NCBI GenBank assembly: GCA_003249105.1
Contig: QBLT01000007.1
Span: 1 to 49,195 of the forward strand
Direction of reading: 5' to 3'
Length of the DNA stretch: 49,195 nucleotides
Source of the DNA: Leptolyngbya sp.
Lineage (GTDB): Bacteria; Cyanobacteriota; Cyanobacteriia; Phormidesmidales; Phormidesmidaceae
The notes under the pieces were generated by a model that had not been told where the DNA came from, made no database searches, and was given only the letters and a program-made list of their open reading frames with translations. How positions within the stretch are numbered: position 1 is the stretch's first letter; each line of letters opens with the position of its first letter. Below, piece after piece: positions 8,030 through 15,431 of the stretch. The translations under genes were made by a program, and so were the position numbers.

Positions 8030-8149
8030 ATGTTTTCAAATAGCAGTATCGAACCGTTAGATCTTGAGTTATCGCCCGTTCTAAAAGAAGCTGAAGTGAC
8101 CATACAGCAGACCATCAGACGGCAACTTAGCTCTAATAGAGAGCATTAA
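8030..8149 (+). CDS. Possible 39-residue ORF of unknown function
   Basis: ATG at 8030 opens 39 codons ending in TAA at 8147-8149. The predicted peptide is mostly amphipathic helix (LELSPVLKEAEVTIQQTIRR) and not obviously random, with a Glu/Lys/Gln composition typical of real small proteins. There is no ribosome-binding sequence in front of it and no family is recognised. It could be a short conserved protein or the remnant of a longer gene. Confidence 0.25.
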   Translation: MFSNSSIEPLDLELSPVLKEAEVTIQQTIRRQLSSNREH

Positions 8150-8219
8150 AATGCACCCAATTACAACATCAAGACGGCCTTAAAGTATAAAAAAATGATC
8201 CTCTTCTGAAAATGTACGG

Positions 8220-8450
8220 ATGAGTTTCAATACTATTAATCTTGGCCTCACAAAACTGTATCAATCCTGTAAAAACAAGCTAGAAAACCCAGTGTTGGCT
8301 AGTTTTTTTGGTTTGATGGCATCAGGTAGTTCAAGCTGCGCGATCGCTGCCCAGCCACAGGCGGCGGCTCCAGCCCAGAGCCACTTCATCGTCATCAATA
8401 GGGGTTGCATCCTCGCCACCGACTGTAGAATCATCCTCCACAGCCTATAA
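8220..8450 (+). CDS. Possible 76-residue ORF of unknown function
   Basis: An open frame with ATG at 8220, lacking a clear ribosome-binding site. Residues ~25-45 are mildly hydrophobic and end in an Ala/Gln/Pro run, which could be a weak signal peptide with an AIAAQ-like cleavage site. The remainder has no recognisable motif. Composition and lack of context make a non-coding or decayed origin equally likely. Confidence 0.22.
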   Translation: MSFNTINLGLTKLYQSCKNKLENPVLASFFGLMASGSSSCAIAAQPQAAAPAQSHFIVINRGCILATDCRIILHSL

Positions 8451-8545
8451 CGCTCGATGCCCCTGCCAGCCCTCAGCAGGACAAACCACCCTAGCCCCCA
8501 GTCTCCTTTGATGACTCCTTTCATGCTTAGTTAGGGAGTACACAT

Positions 8546-8824
8546 TTGACTATGGCTACGTCTGCACCCCGTCCGCCGGTTGAGCCTCAGGTTGGCGTTT
8601 ATGAGTGCGCCATCACTCTCAAGTTTCGTATTTTAGAAGAAAGCCACGTCATGGCCGATCGCGAACATCTGCTGGAGCAGCTGATCGATGCCTTTTCCTA
8701 CGGCAGCGACGAGTTTGTTGAGCAGCTCGATGCCCAAATAGAAGTTGCCGAGGTAGCCGAACTTCAGGCATCACCGCTGATGCGGCGACAGCTGATTCGG
8801 CTGCGCAATCTACCCTCCGCCTAA
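8546..8824 (+). CDS. Small conserved-looking protein of unknown function
   Basis: A protein of up to 92 residues with no recognised family. After a Pro-rich head there is a beta-like segment (VGVYECAITLKFRILEE), then two charged helices rich in Glu, Leu and Asp (REHLLEQLIDAFSYGSDEFVEQL) and a C-terminal RRQLIRLRNL helix. No membrane segment or signal peptide is present, so it is probably cytoplasmic. The start is unclear: AGGGAG at 8533-8538 is 7 nt from a TTG at 8546 and 13 nt from an ATG at 8552, so spacing favours the TTG while codon preference favours the ATG. It precedes psb32 by about 150 bp; a functional link is not shown. Confidence 0.65.
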   Translation: MTMATSAPRPPVEPQVGVYECAITLKFRILEESHVMADREHLLEQLIDAFSYGSDEFVEQLDAQIEVAEVAELQASPLMRRQLIRLRNLPSA

Positions 8825-8972
8825 AGAATACACTCTCCAGTTCACTGAGCCCTCAAGGTTAAACAAAACGACCTAGTTCCCTCAGGGCTCTCAGCCCCGT
8901 ATATTGATTAATAGAGCGAGGGCAGAACCTGGTGAGTTCCCTTTGGCTCAGTCGTTGCTGTAGCTGAGAGCC

Positions 8973-9713
8973 ATGAATAGTTACCCTTTCCAACGAATGC
9001 TTAGCCGCTGGATTCAGGTCTGCTGGAGCGCGCTCTTGGGCCTAGTTATACCTCTGTTTCTAGTGTTGGGGCTATCCACCGAGCCTGCTGAGGCCATTGC
9101 CGTATTCCAAGTTCCAACCGTAGCAGCGGGCGAGTCTACTTGGGTTGTCGACCAAGCCAACATCATCAGCCGCATCAACGAAAACAAAATTTCGAGCCGT
9201 CTCAGCGATCTGGCGGCTGATACCGGCAACGAAGTGCGCCTTGTAACCATTCACCACTTTGACTACGGCGATACCATTCAAAGCTTTACCGATAAGCTAT
9301 TTGAGCGCTGGTACTCCACCCCAGAAGAGCAAGCCAGCCAAACCCTGCTGGTCCTCGACGAAGTCACTAAAACCGTGGGCATTCGTGTTGGCGATCAGGC
9401 TGCGGCTCTACTCACTGACGACATTGCCACCAGCGTCGCCCAGGAAACGGTGCTATTTCCCCTCCTAGAGGGCGACAAGTACAACCAGTCGTTTTTGGCC
9501 GCCAGCGATCGCCTTGGGGCCGTACTAAGCGGCCAAGCAGATCCCGGGCCACCCAATTTTGACGACTCCTTTGACAGCGAAAGTACCTTCGCCTCTGCCG
9601 AAGAAACCGCCGAAAACCGAGGTAACAGCACGGTGATTCTAATTGTTTTGCTAGTGCTAGCCACCGTCATTCCAATGGCGACCTACTTTTGGTACGTTGG
9701 GTTTGGCAACTAA
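8973..9713 (+). CDS. psb32: Photosystem II repair protein Psb32 (TPM domain)
   Basis: A 246-residue thylakoid-lumen-facing protein of the TPM/TLP18.3 family, which in cyanobacteria protects photosystem II and accelerates its repair. Residues ~14-42 form a signal/anchor sequence ending in an AEA motif. The TPM domain spans roughly 55-185, with WVVDQANIISRINENKISS, ETGNEVRLVT-like strand segments, KLFERWYSTPEEQASQTLL and VGIRVGDQA. A Ser/Glu/Asp-rich linker leads to one C-terminal transmembrane helix (~222-241), as in Psb32. ATG 8973 is the start. It runs toward the oppositely oriented deacetylase gene and is separated from it by a strong bidirectional terminator. Confidence 0.9.
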   Translation: MNSYPFQRMLSRWIQVCWSALLGLVIPLFLVLGLSTEPAEAIAVFQVPTVAAGESTWVVDQANIISRINENKISSRLSDLAADTGNEVRLVTIHHFDYGDTIQSFTDKLFERWYSTPEEQASQTLLVLDEVTKTVGIRVGDQAAALLTDDIATSVAQETVLFPLLEGDKYNQSFLAASDRLGAVLSGQADPGPPNFDDSFDSESTFASAEETAENRGNSTVILIVLLVLATVIPMATYFWYVGFGN

Positions 9714-9877
9714 GGCCAGACAACACCTGCTTCAAGCACCTGAGGGCAAGCTAGGCTGACTTGAGTTTTCGCTCAGTTCAGATAAAACAGGTTCATAGCT
9801 ACTTTGAAAACAAGTTCTCTAGCCGCTGAACCTTGCTTGAGTTCCCTCGTACATCTACGGAAAAATTGAGTTAGCCG

Positions 9878-9913
9878 GTTTTGAGCCTAAGACAGCAGTT
9901 CTAGGCTCAAAAC
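9878..9913. terminator. Bidirectional terminator between convergent genes
   Basis: GTTTTGAGCCTA (9878-9889) pairs perfectly over 12 bp with TAGGCTCAAAAC (9902-9913) around a 12-nt loop. The A/T ends of the stem supply T-rich tails in both directions, fitting termination of psb32 and of the convergent minus-strand gene. Confidence 0.8.
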
Positions 9914-9924
9914 ATTTAAACGTT

Positions 9925-11832
9925 CTATCGCTTAGTGGTAGTTGGGTTTTCTTGGTCTAACACCAAAGGACAGGGGTTACCATCGTTAGCTTCGGGAGGT
10001 ACCAAGCCTAGCGCGTGGGGCACCGGGCGCGGAATATAGCCCACCAAGGAATCTCCCTGGTAGGCCAAAGAAGTGCTGGCCCCAGAGTCAAGCATGACAG
10101 CATCGCGCAAACCTGCCTGGTGCAGCAGTTCGCCGAGCTGCACCGAATCCACCATGGTGTGGGTTACACCAACCACCGGCTGCCCAGCGATATTAATCCC
10201 CCAAAAGGCCCGATGCCGTTGGGCATCATAGTCAAACAGAGTGCCAAAACTGCTGGCGGGCTGGGGCAAACCATCTTTTACAAGCCAGCCAGCCGCCACA
10301 AAGGCATCAGTTATCCCAGGTAGCTGATGAGCCAAGCCTGCCAGGGTATTGTGACGAGCCGCATCAAAAGGCACGAACTGAACCTGATCAGGAGCAATAA
10401 GCACCAGAGGGCGGCCATTGAGCTTAGGCGTTTCTCCTGGATAGCCTGGCACAAACTGCCGCGTGCTTTGACTCAAAACCGGACCGATCATGACGTTGGA
10501 GTCTAGGTACTTGAGGGAGAAAAAGCCCCCGTCCACCGCGCCGACAACGTTGCTGCCCGCCAGCATCTCGGGCAGCTGGTAACGACTATTGGCGTGGATC
10601 GTAACCGGATGTCCACCGCTGATTAGCGAAAACGACTGATCCTCCTGATCGATCTTTTGGACAGCGACGGGAGTAGCGAAATTAAACTCGGAATCGGCGA
10701 CAGCAGGCATCACCCCAGCCGCCGTAGGGCCACCCCAGGCCACCTCAAGCAGCGCCTGAAGATTGGACTGACCAAACCGCTCGATGGCCAGAAGCGATTC
10801 TGAGGCACCGGCAAATTTTTCGTCATTCTCGCGCATCGTAAACCCTGCCAGATAACCGGCATCGGCTACGGCCTGGGCAACTCGCTCGTCATAATGCCCG
10901 GTGGGATAGCCAAAGTACTGAATAGGGATACCCAATTTTTCCTCTAGCTGTCGCTTTGACTCAACCACTTCGTAGACCACTTCCTCATCGCTGAGGGTTC
11001 GCAGGTCAGGGGGGTGGGTCACACTATGGGATGCAATGGTGATTAAGGGGTCAGCAGCCATGGTCTTGAGCTGATCCCAGGTGAGGGTTGAGCGTCCAGC
11101 GATAATGCCGTCTACTTTACCCGGAAACACAAAGAAGGTGGCTGGTACCTGATATTTTTGCAGCAGCGGATAAACATGCTCGTAGTGGCCTAGATAGCCA
11201 TCATCAAAGGTGATTAGCACAGGTTTTTCGGGCAGTGCCACACCGGTACGCAGGTGCTGCACCAGCTGGTCGGGGCTGATCGGCGTTAAGCCATTGTCCA
11301 GGATGGCTTTTAGGTGAGCCTCAAAGTCTGCCGGGGTAAGGTCAAAAAATACCTCCGGTGGGTCGAGGACGTCATGGTACATCAATACTGGCACCCGAGC
11401 TTCGGCCGCTAGAGGATGAATGCTGGGCCAGGGTGCGGCCCCCAGTTGAGCGATCGCCTCGACAGTCTGGGTGACGGCAGTGCTAGCTAGACTAGAGCCA
11501 TGGAAGAGATTTTCGCCCGCTATAGAGCTGCTGGCTCTAGCCTGATTCAGATCCACGGGGCGACGGCACAGCCTTTCACTGCTGACCACTGTGGGAAACG
11601 CATCCACACCAGGGGCATCAACTAGAGCCAGCAAGCCTGCATTGAGAGCCTGGGGCTGATTGAGGGCACTGGGGGCAGCAAGCCCCACGCTACCAATGCT
11701 GAGCAAGCCGGTGCTGAAAGCACCGGCCAGGGGCACAGCGGCCCCTAGCAAAAATGCTCCCGACCCCAATGTGACTAACGTTCGCACCCTAGATGGCTTA
11801 GCGCCAGATGCCTTCTTTTCGCCCTTAGCCAT
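9925..11832 (-). CDS. Fusion of NodB polysaccharide deacetylase and phosphodiester glycosidase domains
   Basis: This 635-residue protein has two enzyme modules. After a basic N-terminus and a hydrophobic signal/anchor (~17-55), a NodB-type carbohydrate esterase 4 domain spans ~145-335 with MYHDVLDP, TFDDG (208-212) and SHSVTHP (268-274), the metal-binding motifs. Residues ~385-620 form a phosphodiester glycosidase (NAGPA/DUF2233) domain with VDGGFFS (~434-440) and the C-terminal signature MLDSGASTSLAYQG. It should act on cell-wall or surface glycans outside the cytoplasmic membrane: removing N-acetyl groups, and cleaving or editing a sugar phosphodiester. ATG 11832 has GGGGAG about 8 nt upstream; a GTG three codons earlier is less likely. 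It is convergent with psb32 and divergent from pheA. Both domains look intact; the substrate is unknown. Confidence 0.88.
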   Translation of the reverse strand: MAKGEKKASGAKPSRVRTLVTLGSGAFLLGAAVPLAGAFSTGLLSIGSVGLAAPSALNQPQALNAGLLALVDAPGVDAFPTVVSSERLCRRPVDLNQARASSSIAGENLFHGSSLASTAVTQTVEAIAQLGAAPWPSIHPLAAEARVPVLMYHDVLDPPEVFFDLTPADFEAHLKAILDNGLTPISPDQLVQHLRTGVALPEKPVLITFDDGYLGHYEHVYPLLQKYQVPATFFVFPGKVDGIIAGRSTLTWDQLKTMAADPLITIASHSVTHPPDLRTLSDEEVVYEVVESKRQLEEKLGIPIQYFGYPTGHYDERVAQAVADAGYLAGFTMRENDEKFAGASESLLAIERFGQSNLQALLEVAWGGPTAAGVMPAVADSEFNFATPVAVQKIDQEDQSFSLISGGHPVTIHANSRYQLPEMLAGSNVVGAVDGGFFSLKYLDSNVMIGPVLSQSTRQFVPGYPGETPKLNGRPLVLIAPDQVQFVPFDAARHNTLAGLAHQLPGITDAFVAAGWLVKDGLPQPASSFGTLFDYDAQRHRAFWGINIAGQPVVGVTHTMVDSVQLGELLHQAGLRDAVMLDSGASTSLAYQGDSLVGYIPRPVPHALGLVPPEANDGNPCPLVLDQENPTTTKR

Positions 11833-12031
11833 TACCGCCACTCCCCACCAAAGTTAGGCCCCGCCGAAGACCCATTACATATTACTGGGCAATGTCGACT
11901 TTGTTCGCCCAGAGTATGCCGCATTTCGGTTAAGGAGCTGTTAATTTAGGCCGACTAGAGATCGGCAGCTAGGGGGCGCGATCGCGCCAGCCTCGGCTTA
12001 CTATGGAACAAGCCCGCCATCGCCAGTCCTC

Positions 12032-12937
12032 ATGACCGTTACCATTGCTTACCTAGGGCCTGAGGGCACCTACACCCAGCTCGCAGCCCTAGCCTACAGC
12101 CTCAACCTAGAGCAGCACGGCGGCCGGTCGGTTAACCTTCTGGCCTTCCCCAGCATTCCCAAAGCCATGCAGGCCACCGCCGAAGGTGTGACAACCTTGA
12201 CTATTGTGCCGGTCGAAAATTCTACTGAAGGTGGAGTGACCACGACCCTAGATACGCTTTGGCAGCTTCAGCAACTCAAAATTCACCACGCTGTTGTCAT
12301 GCCTATTCGCCATGGGCTACTATCCCAAGCGACAGACCTCAGCACTATAGAAGCAGTTTTTTCCCATCCCCAGGCCCTATCCCAATGTCAGCGGTGGCTT
12401 GAGCACAACCTCCCCCAGGCTAACCTGATTGCCACCCGTTCTACCACTGAGGCCCTTGATCACCTGGCCGATAACAGCACTGTAGCCGCCATTTCCTCAG
12501 AATGGGCAGCCCAGCTCTACAACCTGCCGATCTTGGTGCACAACATCAACGACCATTCCGACAACTGCACAAAGTTTTGGGTGCTTAAGGGTGACAATAG
12601 GGAAACAAATCTAGTTAGCGGTCAGTACACCTCTTTAGCTTTTAGCCTGCCGGTAAACAGTCCTGGTGCTCTGCTCAAACCGCTAGACGTTTTTGCCCGC
12701 TCCGGCATCAATCTCAGCCGGATTGAGTCAAGGCCCACCAAGCGATCGCTTGGTGAATATCTGTTCTTTGTCGATCTAGAGACCGATGCCCACAGCCAAA
12801 TAGGACAGCAAGCCCTCAACGAACTCCTAAACTGTACTGAATCCCTAGTTAACTTTGGCACCTATGACCTGATCACAGCAGATCCTAGCCTAGCTGCCGC
12901 TAAAGCTAAAACTCAATCTACTCAAGCACTTCCTTAA
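12032..12937 (+). CDS. pheA: Prephenate dehydratase
   Basis: A monofunctional 301-residue prephenate dehydratase that converts prephenate to phenylpyruvate in phenylalanine synthesis. The catalytic domain (~3-185) shows YLGPEGTYTQLAA, VPVENSTEGGV (59-69) and DNCTKFWVL (~177-185), which occupies the position of the conserved TRF motif. The C-terminal ACT domain (~203-285) has NSPGALLKPLDVF and ESRP at 233-236, where phenylalanine is expected to bind for feedback inhibition. No chorismate mutase domain is fused. In place of TRF the protein has TKF (180-182), a conservative change at a catalytic-site residue. Its 3' end overlaps the convergent LON-domain gene by 20 bp. Confidence 0.93.
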   Translation: MTVTIAYLGPEGTYTQLAALAYSLNLEQHGGRSVNLLAFPSIPKAMQATAEGVTTLTIVPVENSTEGGVTTTLDTLWQLQQLKIHHAVVMPIRHGLLSQATDLSTIEAVFSHPQALSQCQRWLEHNLPQANLIATRSTTEALDHLADNSTVAAISSEWAAQLYNLPILVHNINDHSDNCTKFWVLKGDNRETNLVSGQYTSLAFSLPVNSPGALLKPLDVFARSGINLSRIESRPTKRSLGEYLFFVDLETDAHSQIGQQALNELLNCTESLVNFGTYDLITADPSLAAAKAKTQSTQALP

Positions 12938-13559
12938 GAGCTGTACGGGCTGCTAGCTGATTGCGAGTGGAGGTCAAAATCTCGGCCTCACGCTCCAGCC
13001 TCACGCTGGTGTCGTCCATTTCCAGCAGCGCTTGCTGCTCAAGGGCCACCCCGTGCAGGTTACTCGCCACCCAGTACGACAGCTCAATGGGAATATCGGG
13101 GATATTGTCAGGCAGATCAATATCCTGGTCGGTCAGCTTGGCCGATAGATGCACCACATCCCGCAGCAGTTGATCAACATCGGAAGCCAGCGGGCTGAGA
13201 TCTTGGCTGGTGGGCTTATCTTCAACCCATTCGACCAGCCCAACCCGGTAGGGCCTGTCACGCACGTAGCTCAAAACCCGAAACCGCTGCTGGCCTAGGG
13301 TAAGAATTTTAAGGCGATCGTCAGGCAGCCGCTGATAGTGAAGAATTTCAGCGCAACAACCTACATTAGCCGGCTGCCCCGTAGCGGGGTCGAGCATCAG
13401 CACACCAAAGCGGCGATCGCTCTGAAGAATAGTATTCATCATGATGCGGTAGCGGGGCTCAAACACGTGAAGCGGCAGATGTCTCCCCGGAAATAAAACC
13501 AGCTCAGGTAAAGGAAAGAGCGGTAGTTCTCGCACAGATATGGACTCGGAGAATGACAT
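12918..13559 (-). CDS. LON substrate-binding domain protein
   Basis: A 213-residue protein consisting of a Lon N-terminal (substrate-recognition) domain without the AAA+ ATPase or protease parts. Typical features are RELPLFPLPELVLFPGRHLPLHVFE-like opening strands (quoted only in part: LPLFPLPELVLFPG), FEPRYRIM, FGVLML and GQQRFRVL. Helices follow in the C-terminal half (VDQLLRDVVHLSAKL). Stand-alone LON-domain proteins are found throughout cyanobacteria; they probably present substrates or act as adaptors in proteolysis, but the function is unproven. It is cytoplasmic with no signal sequence. ATG 13559 is the start. The last 20 bp overlap the end of pheA on the other strand. Confidence 0.88.
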   Translation of the reverse strand: MSFSESISVRELPLFPLPELVLFPGRHLPLHVFEPRYRIMMNTILQSDRRFGVLMLDPATGQPANVGCCAEILHYQRLPDDRLKILTLGQQRFRVLSYVRDRPYRVGLVEWVEDKPTSQDLSPLASDVDQLLRDVVHLSAKLTDQDIDLPDNIPDIPIELSYWVASNLHGVALEQQALLEMDDTSVRLEREAEILTSTRNQLAARTALKEVLE

Positions 13560-13703
13560 TATCGCCTCTTACGAACTCAAGTGCACCGCACTCTGGCACG
13601 GCAGCTGTAACACTTGTTTACATAAGGGTATTCTAACCCAACTCCCCAGCGAAATGCCGCGGCTTAGAGCATAGTCTTTTCGCAACTCAACCGACTCAAT
13701 ACA

Positions 13704-13738
13704 AAAGAACCCGCTAAATATTAGCCATTCAGCGGGTT
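13704..13738 (-). terminator. Terminator of the str operon
   Basis: On the minus strand AACCCGCT (from 13738) pairs with AGCGGGTT (to 13708) around a 15-nt loop, followed by CTTTTGT. It lies 15 bp beyond the rpsJ stop and is a good rho-independent terminator for the operon. Confidence 0.8.
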
Positions 13739-13752
13739 AAACAGGTAAGCCC

Positions 13753-14070
13753 CTAGAGTTTGACTTCGATATCAACCCCAGCAGGCAGATCCAGTTTCAT
13801 CAAAGCATCAATGGTCTTAGAAGAAGGCTGATAAATATCAATAATTCTGCGATGGGTACGGCTTTCGAAATGTTCCCGAGAGTCTTTATCTACGTGGGGA
13901 GAACGAAGAACGCAATAAATACGCCGCTTAGTCGGTAAAGGGATAGGGCCAATAGCTGTAGCGTTGGTGCGATTAGCAGTATCCACAATCTTCTCACAGG
14001 AAGTGTCGAGCAGTCTGCGGTCAAAAGCTTTAAGGCGAATGCGGATTTTTTGTTGCTGAATAGTAGCCAT
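13753..14070 (-). CDS. rpsJ: 30S ribosomal protein S10
   Basis: This 105-residue uS10 protein is a component of the 30S head and, as NusE, a transcription antitermination partner. It has the standard length and motifs: [15 protein letters not shown] at the start, [20 protein letters not shown] in the loop and the [10 protein letters not shown] segment. It follows tuf, as is common in cyanobacteria, where rpsJ sits at the end of the str operon rather than at the head of the S10 operon. A terminator-like hairpin lies between tuf and rpsJ, so expression of rpsJ may be partly uncoupled. Confidence 0.97.
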   Translation of the reverse strand: MATIQQQKIRIRLKAFDRRLLDTSCEKIVDTANRTNATAIGPIPLPTKRRIYCVLRSPHVDKDSREHFESRTHRRIIDIYQPSSKTIDALMKLDLPAGVDIEVKL

Positions 14071-14120
14071 AGATCTTAGAAGAATGAATTGTCGAGGTAC
14101 AGCGAAAAAGCTCTGGAGAC

Positions 14121-14157
14121 AAAAGACAGGAGCAAACCCTGGAGGCTTACTCCTGTC
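14121..14157 (-). terminator. Terminator-like hairpin between tuf and rpsJ
   Basis: On the minus strand GACAGGAG (complement of 14150-14157) pairs with CTCCTGTC (complement of 14125-14132) around a 17-nt loop, followed directly by TTTT (14121-14124). It lies in the 108-bp gap between the two genes and could attenuate read-through from tuf into rpsJ. Confidence 0.6.
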
Positions 14158-14178
14158 CCTAAGCGAGTAGCTGAGACA

Positions 14179-15408
14179 CTACTTCAGGATTTTAGAAACC
14201 ACACCTGCTCCCACGGTGCGGCCACCTTCACGGATAGCAAAACGCATACCCTGCTCAATAGCGATGGGATTGATGAGTTCGACGGTCATCTTGATGCGAT
14301 CGCCAGGCATAACCATCTCAGCCTCGCTACCATCGTCAGAGGTAAAGGCGATGATGCTGCCGGTCACATCGGTGGTACGGACGTAGAACTGAGGCTTGTA
14401 GCCAGGGAAGAAGGGGGTATGACGCCCACCCTCTTCCTTCTTAAGGATGTAGACCTCAGATTCAAACTGGGTGTGAGGAGTAATGCTGCCGGGCTTGGCC
14501 AACACCATGCCGCGCTCGATGTCCTCTTTTTGAAGACCCCTTAGTAGCAAACCAGCATTGTCACCGGCCATGCCTTCTTCAAGACTCTTCTTGAACATCT
14601 CAACCCCAGTAACAGTGGTGCTACGGGTGTCGCGAATACCAACCAATTCAACGGTTTCGCCAACCTTGATCTTGCCGCGCTCAATCCGCCCAGTGGCCAC
14701 GGTACCACGGCCTGTAATCGAGAACACGTCCTCAACAGCCATCAGGAAGGGCTTGTCAATATCGCGTTCAGGGGTAGGAATGTAATCATCAACGCTGTCC
14801 ATCAGCGCCAGAATTTTGTCGACCCACTCGTTTTCACCGCGGGCGATTTTAGGAGTAGCTGTCAAGGCTTCCACAGCAAGCAGAGCAGAGCCAGAAGTGA
14901 TGGGAATATCATCACCGGGGAAGTCGTAGGAGCTCAGCAGCTCGCGCACCTCTAGCTCGACCAACTCCAGCAACTCTTCGTCATCAACCTGATCTTGCTT
15001 GTTCAGGAAAACCACGATGCTAGGTACACCGACCTGCTTGGCCAACAGAATGTGCTCACGGGTTTGGGGCATAGGGCCGTCAGCAGCGGAGCAAACCAGA
15101 ATGGCACCATCCATCTGAGCTGCGCCAGTGATCATGTTCTTGACGTAGTCAGCGTGTCCCGGGCAGTCAACGTGAGCGTAGTGGCGAGTCTCAGTCTCGT
15201 ACTCCACGTGGGCCGTGTTGATGGTAATACCACGGGCCTTCTCTTCAGGGGCTGCATCGATCTCGTCGTACTTACGAGCCTTGGCACCACCGGCTGCAGC
15301 AAGCGTCATGGTGATAGCTGCCGTCAGAGTGGTTTTACCGTGGTCAACGTGACCGATGGTGCCGATGTTGACGTGGGGTTTAGTGCGTTCAAACTTTTCG
15401 CGTGCCAT
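14179..15408 (-). CDS. tuf: Elongation factor Tu
   Basis: A 409-residue translational GTPase that delivers aminoacyl-tRNA to the ribosome. All G-motifs are intact: GHVDHGKTT (P-loop), the [13 protein letters not shown] effector region, DCPGHADYV and NKQD. The second and third beta-barrel domains follow, ending in [13 protein letters not shown]. The length is that of cyanobacterial/plastid EF-Tu, including the [20 protein letters not shown] insertion region. The start is ATG 15408, 23 bp downstream of fusA, and an AAAGGAAAGGA stretch lies upstream. Confidence 0.98.
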   Translation of the reverse strand: MAREKFERTKPHVNIGTIGHVDHGKTTLTAAITMTLAAAGGAKARKYDEIDAAPEEKARGITINTAHVEYETETRHYAHVDCPGHADYVKNMITGAAQMDGAILVCSAADGPMPQTREHILLAKQVGVPSIVVFLNKQDQVDDEELLELVELEVRELLSSYDFPGDDIPITSGSALLAVEALTATPKIARGENEWVDKILALMDSVDDYIPTPERDIDKPFLMAVEDVFSITGRGTVATGRIERGKIKVGETVELVGIRDTRSTTVTGVEMFKKSLEEGMAGDNAGLLLRGLQKEDIERGMVLAKPGSITPHTQFESEVYILKKEEGGRHTPFFPGYKPQFYVRTTDVTGSIIAFTSDDGSEAEMVMPGDRIKMTVELINPIAIEQGMRFAIREGGRTVGAGVVSKILK

Positions 15409-15431
15409 TTACGTTACGTGTCCTTTCCTTT

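Larger units (their letters stand above)
7901..8545. other. Poorly coding intergenic stretch
   Basis: These 645 bp lie between the AEC permease (minus) and a small plus-strand gene. The sequence is more AT-rich than its surroundings. It contains only two short open frames, listed separately with low confidence. No RNA gene, terminator with a clear T-run, or repeat was recognised. Confidence 0.5.

Noticed and set aside
8846-8910. GAGCCCT...AGGGCTC inverted repeat between the small conserved protein and psb32.
   Set aside because: The loop exceeds 30 nt and no T-run follows, so neither a terminator nor an operator is supported.
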